Positions 8,565 through 17,818 of a DNA stretch of 64,000 nucleotides are shown piece after piece. This DNA comes from Aminobacter carboxidus (GTDB lineage Bacteria > Pseudomonadota > Alphaproteobacteria > Rhizobiales > Rhizobiaceae), in the NCBI RefSeq assembly GCF_014863355.1, contig NZ_JACZEP010000003.1, positions 372,001 to 436,000 on the forward strand. The letters run 5' to 3'. Position 1 is the stretch's first letter. Each line of letters opens with the position of its first letter. The notes below the pieces were generated by a model. The model saw nothing but the letters and a program-made list of their open reading frames with translations, did not search any database and was not told the origin of the DNA. The translations under genes were made by a program, and so were the position numbers.

Positions 8565-9815
8565 TCAGCCGCCTGCGAGTATGCGTTGCATCTCTTGCAC
8601 GGCGGCATCGCGCTGCGGGTCACGGCCCGCGGCGTAGGGCAAGGTGAAAGCCACCGGAATGTCCGGCTCGACGCCGATCCCTTCCAACCGGACATCGTCG
8701 CCGATGACGGCGTCGGAGACCGCCACTTCGAGCAGGCTATCGTCGGGCAGGAGATAGGCACGCCCGGCCAGCAGAGCGCCGGCGGTCCGGGAGCCGACGA
8801 GCGGAATGCCGTTGACCTTCAGTGCATAGGCGAAGAGTTCGAGCCCGCTGCGTGCGCCGCTGTCGATGATGCCAACAACCGGCCGCTGCCAGCGCACATT
8901 GGCAAGTGTTGCCTCGCCATTGCGAGGAATGAGGCGGAATGTCGGGGTGTCGCCGACGAACAGTTCGGCCGCATCGGAGGGGCCGCCGCCCCAACGGCCA
9001 CGTAGATCGACGATTATGCCGTCGACATCCTTGAGGCGGCCATCCGCCATTTCGCGGGCAACGATGTCGAGACCGTCAGGCGCCGAAAGGGTCCACAGCC
9101 TGACATAGCCAATACGCTTTCCCTTGCGCTCGGTGACGCTGATGCTTGCCTCGATCGCCTTTTCAAAGGTCCTGAGCGGACGCAGTCGCTCGACAGCAAC
9201 CTGGACAGCGATGGGTTCTGCGCTCGCTTTCCGGCGCAGCCTGATCTCAATGGTGCGGCCGACCTTGTCGCGGAACGATGCGATCTCATGATAGGGCGCG
9301 CCGTCCACTGAAAGAATCTCGTCGCCGGTCAGGATTCCTGCCCGCGCCGCCGGTGAGCCGTCATAGACATCGCTGACGAAGAGCGCGCCTGTCAGCGGTT
9401 CCGCAATCATCCCGATACCGGGGTAGCTCGCCTGGCCCTCCGGCGGAAACAGCCGCCGCATCTCGTTGCGTATGGCAAAGCGGAAGATGTCGGCGAGTTC
9501 GAAATAGGCGATCGTGTCTGCCTCGAAACGGCCGGTGTGGGAAGCCTGAAGGCTCGCCAGCACTCTATCGATCGCTTTGTCGACCCGCGCCTCCGAACTG
9601 GCCGCGTTCAGCGGCTCGCTGCCGATTTCCCGTATGACTGTAGCGCCGAACCGCGGAAGGGCCGAGGCGTCGTGGAAATTGTCGACGACGAGTTCGACAG
9701 CGCGGTCGAAAACGGGATTGCCCGATTTCGGGGGCGCATCGTCTGCCACGACCGGCAAAGGCTGCAGCAGATTGAGGGCTGTTGCCGCGAGCAAGCCGAA
9801 GGTCTTGATGTCCAT
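8565..9815 (-). CDS. S41-family peptidase with PDZ domain, exported
   Basis: 416-residue protein with an N-terminal signal peptide (about residues 1-24, ending VVADDAPP). A PDZ domain follows (SDVYDGSPAARAGILTGDEILSVDG), then a C-terminal tail-specific protease domain (IVDLRGRWGGGPSDA, IIDSGARSGLELFAYAL, VGSRTAGALLAG). The serine in GARSGLE is the expected nucleophile. The usual lysine in the GKG-like motif is replaced by alanine/leucine (TAGALLAG), so catalysis would need another base or be weak. It converges with the FAD oxidoreductase (5 bp between stops) and is divergent from sga. GAAGGAA ribosome site. Confidence 0.8.
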   Translation of the reverse strand: MDIKTFGLLAATALNLLQPLPVVADDAPPKSGNPVFDRAVELVVDNFHDASALPRFGATVIREIGSEPLNAASSEARVDKAIDRVLASLQASHTGRFEADTIAYFELADIFRFAIRNEMRRLFPPEGQASYPGIGMIAEPLTGALFVSDVYDGSPAARAGILTGDEILSVDGAPYHEIASFRDKVGRTIEIRLRRKASAEPIAVQVAVERLRPLRTFEKAIEASISVTERKGKRIGYVRLWTLSAPDGLDIVAREMADGRLKDVDGIIVDLRGRWGGGPSDAAELFVGDTPTFRLIPRNGEATLANVRWQRPVVGIIDSGARSGLELFAYALKVNGIPLVGSRTAGALLAGRAYLLPDDSLLEVAVSDAVIGDDVRLEGIGVEPDIPVAFTLPYAAGRDPQRDAAVQEMQRILAGG

Positions 9816-10043
9816 GGGCCGTTCCTTCTCCGGCCCATTATCAACCTAAGCTCAAGCAGAACGAGTCCCATGACTGACAAGTTTGCGTGAGCGGAACTGG
9901 CGCCTTGCGCGCGGTTGGCGGGTAGGTTTCGCCCTATCCGACAGGGGGTTGGCGCATCTGAAAGAGTAGGCCCGGTCCAACGCCCAAAGGTCCGCGAATC
10001 TATCCCGGCAGGTGTTGTGAGCCGGCAGTGCAAAACCGATCAT

Positions 10044-10092
10044 CTTCCCGAAAGCCACAGACAGGCACTACGCCGCAACAGTTTTCGGGAGG
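10044..10092 (+). promoter_or_regulatory. Leader hairpin covering the sga ribosome-binding site
   Basis: Bases 10044-10054 can pair with 10082-10092 (CTTCCCGAAAG with TTTTCGGGAGG; two G-U pairs) around a 27-nt loop. The 3' arm contains the GGGAGG Shine-Dalgarno of sga, whose ATG is at 10100. The fold would hide the ribosome site and could allow translational control; I do not recognise it as a known riboswitch class. Confidence 0.4.
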
Positions 10093-10099
10093 ACTTTTC

Positions 10100-11290
10100 A
10101 TGGCCGGCTTCAATCAGCTTTTCGTTCCAGGACCGACCAATGTTCCGGAGAGTGTCCGGCAGGCGATGAACATGCCGATGGAGGACATGCGCGCTCCGGA
10201 TTATCCTGCATTCACGCGTGGCCTGTTCACAGATCTGATGAAGGTCTTCCGCAACGAGACCGGCCGCGCCTTTATCTTCCCGTCCTCGGGCACCGGCGCC
10301 TGGGAATCGGCGATCACCAATACGCTCAGCCCCGGCGACCGCGTGCTGATGTCGCGTTTCGGCCAGTTCTCGCATCTGTGGGTCGACATGGCCGAGCGCT
10401 TCGGTCTCGACGTCGACGTCGTCGATGTGGAGTGGGGCACGGGCGTTCCGGTCGAGATCTATGCCGAGCGTCTGGCAGCCGACAAGGAACACCGCATCAA
10501 GGCGGTGTTCGTCACCCACAATGAAACCGCAACCGGCGTCACCAGCGATGTCGGCGCCGTGCGCGCCGCCCTTAACGCCGCCAAGCACCCGGCACTGCTG
10601 TTCGTCGATGGTGTGTCGTCGGTCGGGTCGATCGATTTCCGCCAGGAGGAGTGGGGTGTCGACTGCGCCGTGTCAGGCTCGCAGAAGGGCTTCATGCTGC
10701 CGCCCGGCCTAGGCTTCCTGTCGGTCAGCCAGAAGGCCCTGGATGCCGCCAAGACTGCCAAGTTCAGCCGCTGCTACTTCTCCTTCGAAGACCAGATCCG
10801 CGCCAACGACACCGGCTACTTCCCCTACACGCCGGCCGTCCAGTTGCTGCGCGGCCTGCGCGCCGCCCTCGACCTGATCCAGGAAGAAGGCCTCGACAAC
10901 ATCTTCGACCGTCACAACCGTCTGGCGACTGGCGTGCGCAAGGCTGTCGACGCATGGGGCCTGAAGGTCTGCGCCAAGGAGCCGAAGTGGCACTCCGACA
11001 CGGTCAGCGCGATCCTCGTCCCCGAGGGCATCGACAGCGCCGAAGTCGTTCGCCGCGCCTATCACGGCTATCAGACCTCGCTCGGCGTCGGTCTCAGCAA
11101 GGTCGCCGGCAAGGTGTTCCGCATCGGCCATCTCGGCTGGGTCAATGAAGTGATGATGTGCGGTGCGATTTCGGCGGCCGAAATGTCGCTGCGCGACGTC
11201 GGCGTCAAGGTGCAACCGGGTTCCGGCGTCGGTGCAGCACTCGAGCACTACCGCCTGTCGGCACAGCCGGCCGTCGCTAAAGCAGCCTGA
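10100..11290 (+). CDS. sga: Serine-glyoxylate aminotransferase
   Basis: Serine-cycle enzyme transferring the amino group of serine to glyoxylate, giving hydroxypyruvate and glycine. 396 residues, class V aminotransferase. Family features are FVPGPTNVPESV at residues 8-19, SSGTGAWESA, LFVDGVSSVGS and SGSQKGFMLPPG with the PLP lysine at K196. The frame could extend 24 residues upstream, but the ATG at 10100 has a strong GGGAGGA and the canonical MAGFNQLFVPG start. First gene of the sga-mclA-mtkA-mtkB operon: mclA begins 10 bp after its stop, with the ribosome site overlapping it. Confidence 0.95.
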   Translation: MAGFNQLFVPGPTNVPESVRQAMNMPMEDMRAPDYPAFTRGLFTDLMKVFRNETGRAFIFPSSGTGAWESAITNTLSPGDRVLMSRFGQFSHLWVDMAERFGLDVDVVDVEWGTGVPVEIYAERLAADKEHRIKAVFVTHNETATGVTSDVGAVRAALNAAKHPALLFVDGVSSVGSIDFRQEEWGVDCAVSGSQKGFMLPPGLGFLSVSQKALDAAKTAKFSRCYFSFEDQIRANDTGYFPYTPAVQLLRGLRAALDLIQEEGLDNIFDRHNRLATGVRKAVDAWGLKVCAKEPKWHSDTVSAILVPEGIDSAEVVRRAYHGYQTSLGVGLSKVAGKVFRIGHLGWVNEVMMCGAISAAEMSLRDVGVKVQPGSGVGAALEHYRLSAQPAVAKAA

Positions 11291-11300
11291 GGAGGATCGC

Positions 11301-12266
11301 ATGAGCCATACACTCCACCACCTCCGCAAGCTGCGTCTGCAGCGCTCGGAGCTCGCCGTGCCGGGCTCCAATCCGGAGATGATCCGCAAGGCCGCCGATG
11401 GTGAAGCCGACTACATCTTCCTCGACATCGAGGATGCTGTGGCACCGCCTGATAAGGAACGCGCCCGCAAGAACATCATCCAGGCGCTCAACGAGATCGA
11501 CTGGCGCGCCAAGGGCAAGACCATCTCGGTCCGCATCAACGGCCTCGACACCCACTACATGTACCGCGACGTGGTCGACGTGATGGAACAGGCCGGCGAC
11601 AAACTCGACACCATCCTGGTGCCGAAGGTCGGCGTTCCCGCCGATCTTTACACTGTCGATGCCATGGTCAGCCAGATCGAGATGGCCAAGGGTTTCAAGA
11701 CCCGTGTCGGCCTCGAGGCCTTGATCGAAACGGCACTTGGCATGGCCAATGTCGAGGCGATTGCTGCCTATGGCGGCCGGCTCGAGGCAATGCATTTCGG
11801 CGTCGCCGACTATGCCGCGAGCTGCAAGGCACGCACCGTCAGCATCGGCGGCCTCAACCCCGACTATCCCGGCGATCAGTGGCACGCCGCCCTGTCGCGC
11901 ATGACAGTTGCCTGTCGTGCCTACGGCCTGCGTCCCATCGATGGTCCTTTCGGAGATTTCTCCGATCCGGAAGGTTACATCGCCGGTGCCAAACGCGCGG
12001 CGGCACTCGGCATTGAGGGCAAATGGGCAATCCATCCCTCGCAGATCGAACTCGCCAACGCCGTATTCTCGCCGCCGGAGAAGGAAGTCACCCGCGCCCG
12101 CCGCATCATCGAGGTGCTCAAGGAAGCCGAGGAGCAGGGCAAAGGCGCCGCAGCCCTCGACGGCAAGATGATCGACGCCGCATCCGAACGCATGGCCCGC
12201 AATGTGCTGGTCATGCATGACGCAATCGAGCAGTCGGCGCGGTCGCGCAACGGCCTGCCAAACTGA
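11301..12266 (+). CDS. mclA: Malyl-CoA lyase
   Basis: 321-residue CitE-like lyase cleaving malyl-CoA to acetyl-CoA and glyoxylate, the step that regenerates the serine-cycle acceptor. Characteristic segments are [17 protein letters not shown] at the start, [13 protein letters not shown] with Mg/CoA-site acids, [37 protein letters not shown] and [13 protein letters not shown]. Length fits the family. The start at 11301 follows TGAGGAGG that overlaps the sga stop; the 46-residue upstream extension lies inside sga and is rejected. Flanked by sga and mtkA in one operon, typical of serine-cycle methylotrophs. Confidence 0.95.
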   Translation: MSHTLHHLRKLRLQRSELAVPGSNPEMIRKAADGEADYIFLDIEDAVAPPDKERARKNIIQALNEIDWRAKGKTISVRINGLDTHYMYRDVVDVMEQAGDKLDTILVPKVGVPADLYTVDAMVSQIEMAKGFKTRVGLEALIETALGMANVEAIAAYGGRLEAMHFGVADYAASCKARTVSIGGLNPDYPGDQWHAALSRMTVACRAYGLRPIDGPFGDFSDPEGYIAGAKRAAALGIEGKWAIHPSQIELANAVFSPPEKEVTRARRIIEVLKEAEEQGKGAAALDGKMIDAASERMARNVLVMHDAIEQSARSRNGLPN

Positions 12267-12279
12267 GGAGGAGTTCGAC

Positions 12280-13464
12280 ATGGATATTCATGAATATCAG
12301 GCCAAGGAACTGCTCGCGCGCTATTCGGTGCAGATCCCGCGTGGCGGCCTTGCCTACAGCCCGGAGCAGGCGACCTATCGCGCCAGCGAGATCGGCGGCG
12401 GCAAATGGGTGGTCAAGGCACAGATCCACTCCGGTGCCCGCGGCAAAGCCGGCGGCATTCGCATCTGCACCACCGACAACGAGGTCTCCGAGGCTGCCGA
12501 ATCCATGCTCGGCCGCAAGCTGGTAACGCATCAGACCGGCCCCAAGGGCAAACTGGTGTCGCGTCTCTATGTCGAAGAAACCGTGGACATCCGCCAGGAG
12601 CTCTATCTCGGCATCGTTCTCGACCGCAAGTCGGAGCGCGTCATGATCGTGGCGTCGGCTTCCGGCGGCATGGAAATCGAGGAGATCGCCGAAAAGCAGC
12701 CTGACTCGATCATCCGCGCCATCGTCGATCCGGGCGCCGGCATGCAGCAGTTCCAGGCCCGCGAGATCGCCTTTGGCCTCGGCCTCGACAACAGCCTGAT
12801 CGGCAAGGCCGTCGACACGCTGCTCGGCTGCTACCGTGTCTTCCGCGACTTCGATGCTTCGATGCTGGAGATCAACCCGCTTGTCATCACCAAGGACAGC
12901 AATCTGATCGCGCTCGACGCCAAGATGTCGTTCGACGAAAACGCGCTGTTCCGCCGCGCCGAGATTTCGGAGCTGCGCGACAAGTCGCAGGAAGATCCGC
13001 GCGAAACCTTCGCCAGCGACCGTGGCCTGTCTTATGTCGGCCTCGAAGGCAATATCGGCTGCATCATCAACGGCGCCGGCCTCGCCATGGCGACGATGGA
13101 CATGATCAAGATCGCCGGCGGCGAGCCTGCGAACTTCCTCGACATCGGCGGCGGTGCATCGCCCGAGCGGGTCGCCAAGGCATTCCGTGCCGTATTGGCC
13201 GACAAGAACATCGAGACGATCCTGGTCAACATCTTCGCCGGCATCAACCGCTGCGACTGGGTGGCCGAGGGCGTCATCAAGGCAATCCGCGAGGTCGGCG
13301 TCAACGTGCCGCTGGTCGTGCGGCTCGCCGGAACCAATGTCGAGGAGGGCCGGCGCATTCTCGCCGAGTCGGGCGAAAAGGTGATCATCGCCGATACGCT
13401 CGCCGAGGCGGCCGAGAAATCGGTCGAAGCGATGCGCGCCTTCTCGAAATCGAAAAAGAACTAA
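12280..13464 (+). CDS. mtkA: Malate thiokinase (malate-CoA ligase) beta subunit
   Basis: 394-residue ATP-grasp subunit homologous to succinyl-CoA synthetase beta. With MtkB it makes malyl-CoA from malate, CoA and ATP. Visible: [15 protein letters not shown] start, [14 protein letters not shown], the [10 protein letters not shown] Mg-site segment, [39 protein letters not shown] and [15 protein letters not shown]. Assignment to malate rather than succinate rests on the tight linkage to mclA and sga. The chosen ATG at 12280 follows GAGGAGGAG; the longer frame from 12202 overlaps mclA. 11 bp separate it from mtkB. Confidence 0.93.
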   Translation: MDIHEYQAKELLARYSVQIPRGGLAYSPEQATYRASEIGGGKWVVKAQIHSGARGKAGGIRICTTDNEVSEAAESMLGRKLVTHQTGPKGKLVSRLYVEETVDIRQELYLGIVLDRKSERVMIVASASGGMEIEEIAEKQPDSIIRAIVDPGAGMQQFQAREIAFGLGLDNSLIGKAVDTLLGCYRVFRDFDASMLEINPLVITKDSNLIALDAKMSFDENALFRRAEISELRDKSQEDPRETFASDRGLSYVGLEGNIGCIINGAGLAMATMDMIKIAGGEPANFLDIGGGASPERVAKAFRAVLADKNIETILVNIFAGINRCDWVAEGVIKAIREVGVNVPLVVRLAGTNVEEGRRILAESGEKVIIADTLAEAAEKSVEAMRAFSKSKKN

Positions 13465-13475
13465 GGGAGGTCGAA

Positions 13476-14375
13476 ATGGCAGTTCTCTTGAATCGCCGGA
13501 CGCGCGTCATCGTCCAGGGTCTGACCGGCAAGATCGGCTCGTTCCACGCCGACGACATGAAGCGCTACGGCACCAACGTGGTTGGCGGCGTCACCCCCGG
13601 CAAGGGTGGGCAGGTCCATCAGGGCATTCCAGTGTTCAACACCGTTCGTGGTGCGGTGCGCGAAACCGGTGCCGAAGCTTCCATCGTCTTCGTGCCGCCG
13701 CCCTTTGCGGCCGACTCGATCATGGAAGCGGCCGAGGCTGGCCTGAAGCTCTGCGTCTGCATCACCGACGGTATCCCCTCGCAGGACATGATGCGGGTCA
13801 AGCGCTACATGCGCCGCTTCCGCTACGAAGACCGCATGCGCCTTGTCGGCCCGAACTGCGCCGGCGTCATCACGCCCGGCCAGGCGCTGATGGGCATCAT
13901 GCCCGGCAACATCTACCTGCCGGGACGCGTCGGCATCGTCGGTCGTTCGGGTACCCTCGGCTATGAGGCTGCGTCGCAGATGAAGGCGCTCGGCATCGGT
14001 GTTTCGACTTCGGTCGGCATCGGCGGCGACCCGATCAACGGCTCGTCCTTCAAAGACATCCTCAAGCTGTTCGAGGATGATCCCGAGACCGACGCCGTGG
14101 TGATGATCGGCGAGATCGGTGGTCCGCAGGAAGCCGAAGCCGCAGAATGGGCAAGGCACAACATGCGCAAGCCGCTGATTGCCTATATCGCGGGTCTTTC
14201 GGCACCGAAGGGCAAGCGCATGGGCCATGCTGGCGCCATCATCTCGGCCTTCGGCGAATCCGCCCAGGAAAAGGTCGAAATCCTGCGCGAGGCCGGTGTG
14301 ACCATCGTGCCGACCCCGGCCGCCTTCGGTCCGACCGTTGCCGGTGTGCTGGAGCAGCAGAAGAAGGCCGCCTGA
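13476..14375 (+). CDS. mtkB: Malate thiokinase (malate-CoA ligase) alpha subunit
   Basis: 299-residue partner of MtkA, homologous to succinyl-CoA synthetase alpha. The N-terminal CoA-binding domain shows VIVQGLTGKIGSFHADDM and GGVTPGKGG; a segment LVGPNCAGVITPG follows. The phospho-accepting histidine is H251 in KRMGHAGAIIS. GGGAGG before the ATG. Last gene of the sga-mclA-mtkAB operon; a GC-rich hairpin follows its stop at once. Confidence 0.93.
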   Translation: MAVLLNRRTRVIVQGLTGKIGSFHADDMKRYGTNVVGGVTPGKGGQVHQGIPVFNTVRGAVRETGAEASIVFVPPPFAADSIMEAAEAGLKLCVCITDGIPSQDMMRVKRYMRRFRYEDRMRLVGPNCAGVITPGQALMGIMPGNIYLPGRVGIVGRSGTLGYEAASQMKALGIGVSTSVGIGGDPINGSSFKDILKLFEDDPETDAVVMIGEIGGPQEAEAAEWARHNMRKPLIAYIAGLSAPKGKRMGHAGAIISAFGESAQEKVEILREAGVTIVPTPAAFGPTVAGVLEQQKKAA

Positions 14376-14386
14376 CCCGGCCTTCG

Positions 14387-14413
14387 GGGAGCCGGCGCCG
14401 ACCGGCTCCCTTC
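14387..14413 (+). terminator. Hairpin terminator after mtkB
   Basis: A 9-bp perfect stem (14387-14395 with 14402-14410) with a 6-nt loop is followed by a short TTCT. It sits 12 nt after the mtkB stop and probably ends or attenuates the sga operon before hprA. Confidence 0.65.
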
Positions 14414-14450
14414 TGCCCGACGCTGCGCCGGCCGATTATCGATGATCCAT

Positions 14451-14491
14451 CGCATGATGTGTCGTTTCGAACTGCTAGAATGTGTCATGCG
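14451..14491. promoter_or_regulatory. Inverted repeat upstream of hprA
   Basis: CGCATGA (14451-14457) and TCATGCG (14485-14491) form a spaced inverted repeat. TGTGTC occurs in both halves (14458-14463 region and 14481-14486), 48-88 bp before the hprA ATG. It may be a dimeric regulator site or part of the promoter; no function can be shown. Confidence 0.3.
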
Positions 14492-14538
14492 CGCCCAGCC
14501 GGGATGCGCGGTGTTCCAAGCATGACCAGGGAATTGAA

Positions 14539-15507
14539 ATGAAACCTCGCGTTATCGTCACCCGCCGCTGGCCCGCGGCAGTCGAGCAGATCCTGGCGGA
14601 GCGCTTCGACACGACCTTCAACCAGGGCGATGCCCCGCTGGGCCCGACCGAGCTCAAGGCGGCGTTCCTGAACTTTGATGCGATCTTGCCGACCGTCAGC
14701 GACAAGCTGCCGGCGTCGATTTTCCCTGATGCCGACATCCGTACCAAGCTGCTCGCCAATTTCGGTGTCGGCTTCAGCCACATCGATACCGATGCCGCAC
14801 GTGCCCGCGGCATCGCCGTGACCAACACGCCAGGTGTGCTGACCGACTGCACCGCCGACATCGGCATGAGCCTACTGCTTTCGGTGGCTCGGCGGGCAGG
14901 CGAGGGCGAGCGCCAGCTTCGGGCCGGTCAATGGACAGGCTGGTGCCCGACCCACATGATTGGCACCAAGGTCACCGGCAAAACGATCGGCATCATCGGC
15001 ATGGGCCGCATCGGCAAGGCGATGGCCAAGCGCGCGCATTTCGGCTTCGACATGGAAGTGGTCTTCTACAATCGCTCGAAGGTCGATGACGAGGAAACCC
15101 GCGCCATGGGCGCGCGCCAGCTGGCGACCATTGAAGATGTGCTGGCGCAGTCGGATTTCGTCTCGCTGCATTGCCCCGGCGGGGCTGAGAACCGGCACCT
15201 GATCAATGCCGAACGCCTCGCTTCGATGAAGCGCGGCGCCTTCCTGATCAACACGGCGCGTGGCGACGTGGTCGACCAGAAGGCGCTGGTCGCAGCGCTC
15301 GACAGCGGCACCATCGCCGGCGCCGGCCTCGACGTCTATGACGGTGAGCCTGACGTACCCGGCGCGCTGATGCGCATGGAAAATGTGGTGTTGTTGCCGC
15401 ATCTGGGCAGTGCCACCGAAGAAACCCGCGTGGCCATGGGCATGAAGGCAGTGGACAATCTGACCGCCTTCTTCGAAGGCCGCGCCTTGCCCGACAAGGT
15501 GGTGTGA
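14539..15507 (+). CDS. hprA: Hydroxypyruvate/glyoxylate reductase (D-2-hydroxyacid dehydrogenase)
   Basis: 322-residue NAD(P)-dependent D-isomer 2-hydroxyacid dehydrogenase. In the serine cycle it reduces hydroxypyruvate to D-glycerate. The Rossmann motif GIIGMGRIGKAMAKRA is in the middle of the chain. Catalytic residues are visible as Arg in NTARGDVVD, Glu in YDGEPDVP and His in LLPHLGSATEETR. The ATG at 14539 follows AGGGAA; the 19-residue extension to 14482 is not conserved-looking. The stop overlaps the gckA start (TGATG), so both are co-translated. Substrate assignment follows context; the sequence alone also fits GyaR-type glyoxylate reductase. Confidence 0.88.
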   Translation: MKPRVIVTRRWPAAVEQILAERFDTTFNQGDAPLGPTELKAAFLNFDAILPTVSDKLPASIFPDADIRTKLLANFGVGFSHIDTDAARARGIAVTNTPGVLTDCTADIGMSLLLSVARRAGEGERQLRAGQWTGWCPTHMIGTKVTGKTIGIIGMGRIGKAMAKRAHFGFDMEVVFYNRSKVDDEETRAMGARQLATIEDVLAQSDFVSLHCPGGAENRHLINAERLASMKRGAFLINTARGDVVDQKALVAALDSGTIAGAGLDVYDGEPDVPGALMRMENVVLLPHLGSATEETRVAMGMKAVDNLTAFFEGRALPDKVV

Positions 15508-16808
15508 TGCAAAGCGACTGCTCGGTTTCGGCACTGGTCAAGCTTCGCCAGCAGGCAACCGCCCTGTTTCGCGAAGGCATCGCGGCTTCCGATCCCGAGC
15601 AGGCGGTGATCTCCGCGCTCGAAACGCGGCTCGATGATATCGCGGCCGCCGAGCGGGTGATCCTGATTGCCTTTGGCAAGGCGGCCTGTCCAATGGCACG
15701 TGCGGCCCTTCCGTTCGTGGCAGGCAAGCTGCATTCCGCATGCGCGGTGACCAACTCTGAAAATCTGGCTGAAATCGCAGGCGTCGAGGTGATATCAGGC
15801 GGCCACCCGCTGCCCGACGAAGGCAGCGTGAAAGGCGCGGATGCGATCGAGGCTGCAGCGCGCGCGGCCGCGCCGGGCGATCTGGTTCTTGTGCTGGTGA
15901 GCGGCGGTGGCTCGGCACTGACTTGCGCGCCGGCACCTGGTATAGCGCTTGCCGACAAGATCGCCCTCAATGACATGCTGATCCGCTGCGGTGCCGAAAT
16001 CAGCGAGATCAACGCGGTCAGGCAATTGTTCTCGCGCCTGAAAGGCGGACGCCTCGCGCAGCTCGCAGCGCGGGCCAAGGTGCTGTCCCTCATTTTGTCC
16101 GATGTGCCCGGCGATGACGTCGGCACGATCGCCAGTGGGCCGACAGCGCGGCCTTCGGCCACCCAGGCGGAGGCGCTCGCTGTTCTTGACCGCTACAGTC
16201 TCAACTACATCTTGCCGCCGGCGCTGAAAGCGCATCTCGGCCAACTGGTCGACAACGCGCAAGCCCCTGTTACCTTCGATCATGTCGACAACATCGTCAT
16301 CGGTTCCAATGGCATCAGCCTGCAGAGGGTGATGAGCAGTGCCGAGGCCAACTATCCGGTCGTTGTCAAAGCGGACGACTGGCTGAGCGGTGATGTCTCC
16401 GATGTCGCCAAAACCCTGCACCGCATGGCGGTGTTTGCGGCAAATCAGCGTGGACCGGTGGCGATCGTCGCTGGCGGCGAGCCGACGGTGCGGGTCGCCG
16501 GCAACGGCAAGGGCGGCCGCAATCAGGAACTGGCGCTGCGCTTTGCGTTGCTGAATGAATGGACGTCGATCAAGCGCCCATGGGTATTCCTGAGTGGCGG
16601 CACCGACGGGCGCGACGGTCCGACCGATGCGGCAGGGGGCATTGTCGATCCGGGATCGACCACCTGGATGCGCAAGCTGGGCTGCAACCCGGTGGCGCTG
16701 TTGCAGAACAACGACTCGTATCACGCGCTGGCATCGTCGGGCGATCTGCTGATGACCGGTGCCACCGGCACCAATGTCGCCGACCTGCAAATACTGCTGA
16801 TGCAATAG
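15507..16808 (+). CDS. gckA: Glycerate 2-kinase, MOFRL/TtuD family
   Basis: 433-residue kinase making 2-phosphoglycerate from D-glycerate and ATP, feeding enolase and PEP carboxylase in the serine cycle. Family traits are the N-terminal segment with IAFGKAACPMARAA, the glycine-rich VLVLVSGGGSAL, NAVRQLFSRLKGGRLA, and the C-terminal MOFRL region with GNGKGGRNQELALRFA and FLSGGTDGRDGPTDAAGG. A GTG at 15504 is in frame, but ATG 15507 overlaps the hprA stop as TGATG, typical of coupling. A second, unrelated glycerate kinase lies at 47970-49193. Confidence 0.92.
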   Translation: MQSDCSVSALVKLRQQATALFREGIAASDPEQAVISALETRLDDIAAAERVILIAFGKAACPMARAALPFVAGKLHSACAVTNSENLAEIAGVEVISGGHPLPDEGSVKGADAIEAAARAAAPGDLVLVLVSGGGSALTCAPAPGIALADKIALNDMLIRCGAEISEINAVRQLFSRLKGGRLAQLAARAKVLSLILSDVPGDDVGTIASGPTARPSATQAEALAVLDRYSLNYILPPALKAHLGQLVDNAQAPVTFDHVDNIVIGSNGISLQRVMSSAEANYPVVVKADDWLSGDVSDVAKTLHRMAVFAANQRGPVAIVAGGEPTVRVAGNGKGGRNQELALRFALLNEWTSIKRPWVFLSGGTDGRDGPTDAAGGIVDPGSTTWMRKLGCNPVALLQNNDSYHALASSGDLLMTGATGTNVADLQILLMQ

Positions 16809-16843
16809 CTGCATCTGCGCTTTTCGTAACCTGTTCAGTTGAC

Positions 16844-16874
16844 GTGCTGCCGACAGCTACCCTGTTGGCAGCAC
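16844..16874 (+). terminator. Hairpin after gckA
   Basis: GTGCTGCC-g-ACAG pairs with CTGT-t-GGCAGCAC around a 5-nt loop, 36 nt after the gckA stop. No T-run follows, so it is either a Rho-independent-like terminator of moderate strength or a structured element upstream of the XRE regulator. Confidence 0.45.
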
Positions 16875-16965
16875 TGCTACGTTTGTCAGAATCTGTTGAA
16901 CGCGCCGCTGAAAATGTTTACTCTCGGTGAAATAGATTCAGCGAGCAGAGGCAGGCGGCATCGAT

Positions 16966-17706
16966 ATGAGCAAGGCTAAGGCGGCAGAAAAGAACGGGCA
17001 TTCGAAAAAGAATGGCAAGGCCATGTCGGCTGCGGTTTCAGCCGGCGCCGCAAAGTCCGCTCTGGCTCACGTTTCGCCGCCGCTGCACCAGGATCCGCAC
17101 GCCGTTCGTGACACGCGCGAGAAGGTGCTGGAGGTGGCGATCGGTCACGAGGTTCGCGCCTTCCGCAAGAAGCTTGGCATTACGGTTGCCGATCTTGCTT
17201 CTGCCACCGACATTTCGCTCGGCATGCTGTCGAAGATCGAAAACGGCATCACTTCACCATCGCTGACGACGCTGCAGGCGCTGTCGCGGGCACTTGGCGT
17301 GCCGGTCACCGCCTTCTTCCGTCGCTTTGAAGAGGAACGTAACGCCGTTTTCGTCAAGTCGGGCGAGGGCGTCGATGTCGAACGCCGCGGCACGCGTGCC
17401 GGACACCAGTATACGCTGCTCGGCCATATCGGCTCCGACACTTCAGGCGTGACTGTCGAGCCCTATCTCATCACCTTGTCAGAGGACTCCGATGTCTTCC
17501 CGACGTTCCAGCATGACGGCATGGAGTTCCTCTATATGCTGGAAGGCGAGGTCGTTTACCGCCACAGCAATAATCTCTACCGCATGACCCCGGGCGACAG
17601 CCTGTTCTTCGATGCCGATGCGCCGCACGGCCCCGAAGAGCTGACCCATTTGCCGATCAAATATCTGTCGATCATTTCTTATCCGCGCGGCCGCGGCGGC
17701 GACTGA
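16966..17706 (+). CDS. XRE-family regulator with C-terminal cupin domain
   Basis: 246-residue two-domain transcription factor. Residues 1-45 are a Lys/Ala-rich tail. An XRE helix-turn-helix follows at about 57-112 (GHEVRAFRKKLGITVADLA, ISLGMLSKIENGITSPSL). The C-terminal cupin at about 165-235 (FQHDGMEFLYMLEGEVVYRH, PGDSLFFDADAPHGPEEL) could bind a small ligand or metal. It stands in the same direction after the serine-cycle genes and, before the island inserted, may have faced the N-methylglutamate operon. A role as C1-gene regulator is plausible but inferred from position. Ribosome site weak. Confidence 0.85.
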   Translation: MSKAKAAEKNGHSKKNGKAMSAAVSAGAAKSALAHVSPPLHQDPHAVRDTREKVLEVAIGHEVRAFRKKLGITVADLASATDISLGMLSKIENGITSPSLTTLQALSRALGVPVTAFFRRFEEERNAVFVKSGEGVDVERRGTRAGHQYTLLGHIGSDTSGVTVEPYLITLSEDSDVFPTFQHDGMEFLYMLEGEVVYRHSNNLYRMTPGDSLFFDADAPHGPEELTHLPIKYLSIISYPRGRGGD

Positions 17707-17780
17707 AGGCGGCGAGGCGAGATTGAAGTTTTTTCTCCCTCGCCCAGCCTGATCACTTTGCTTCTATGGTTTTGTCGACC

Positions 17781-17818
17781 TGCGCCTCGAAGGCAGAGGT
17801 CACAGGTCCGAATCCTGG
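17781..17818 (+). pseudogene. tRNA 3'-half-like fragment (plus strand)
   Basis: The segment reads like an anticodon stem with loop CCTCGAA, a GAGGTC-type variable region, and a T-arm CACAGGTCCGAATCCTG. There is no D-arm or 5' acceptor strand, position 33 is C rather than U, and the acceptor end is degenerate, so it is debris and not a functional tRNA. Likely left by site-specific integration or recombination. Confidence 0.4.
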
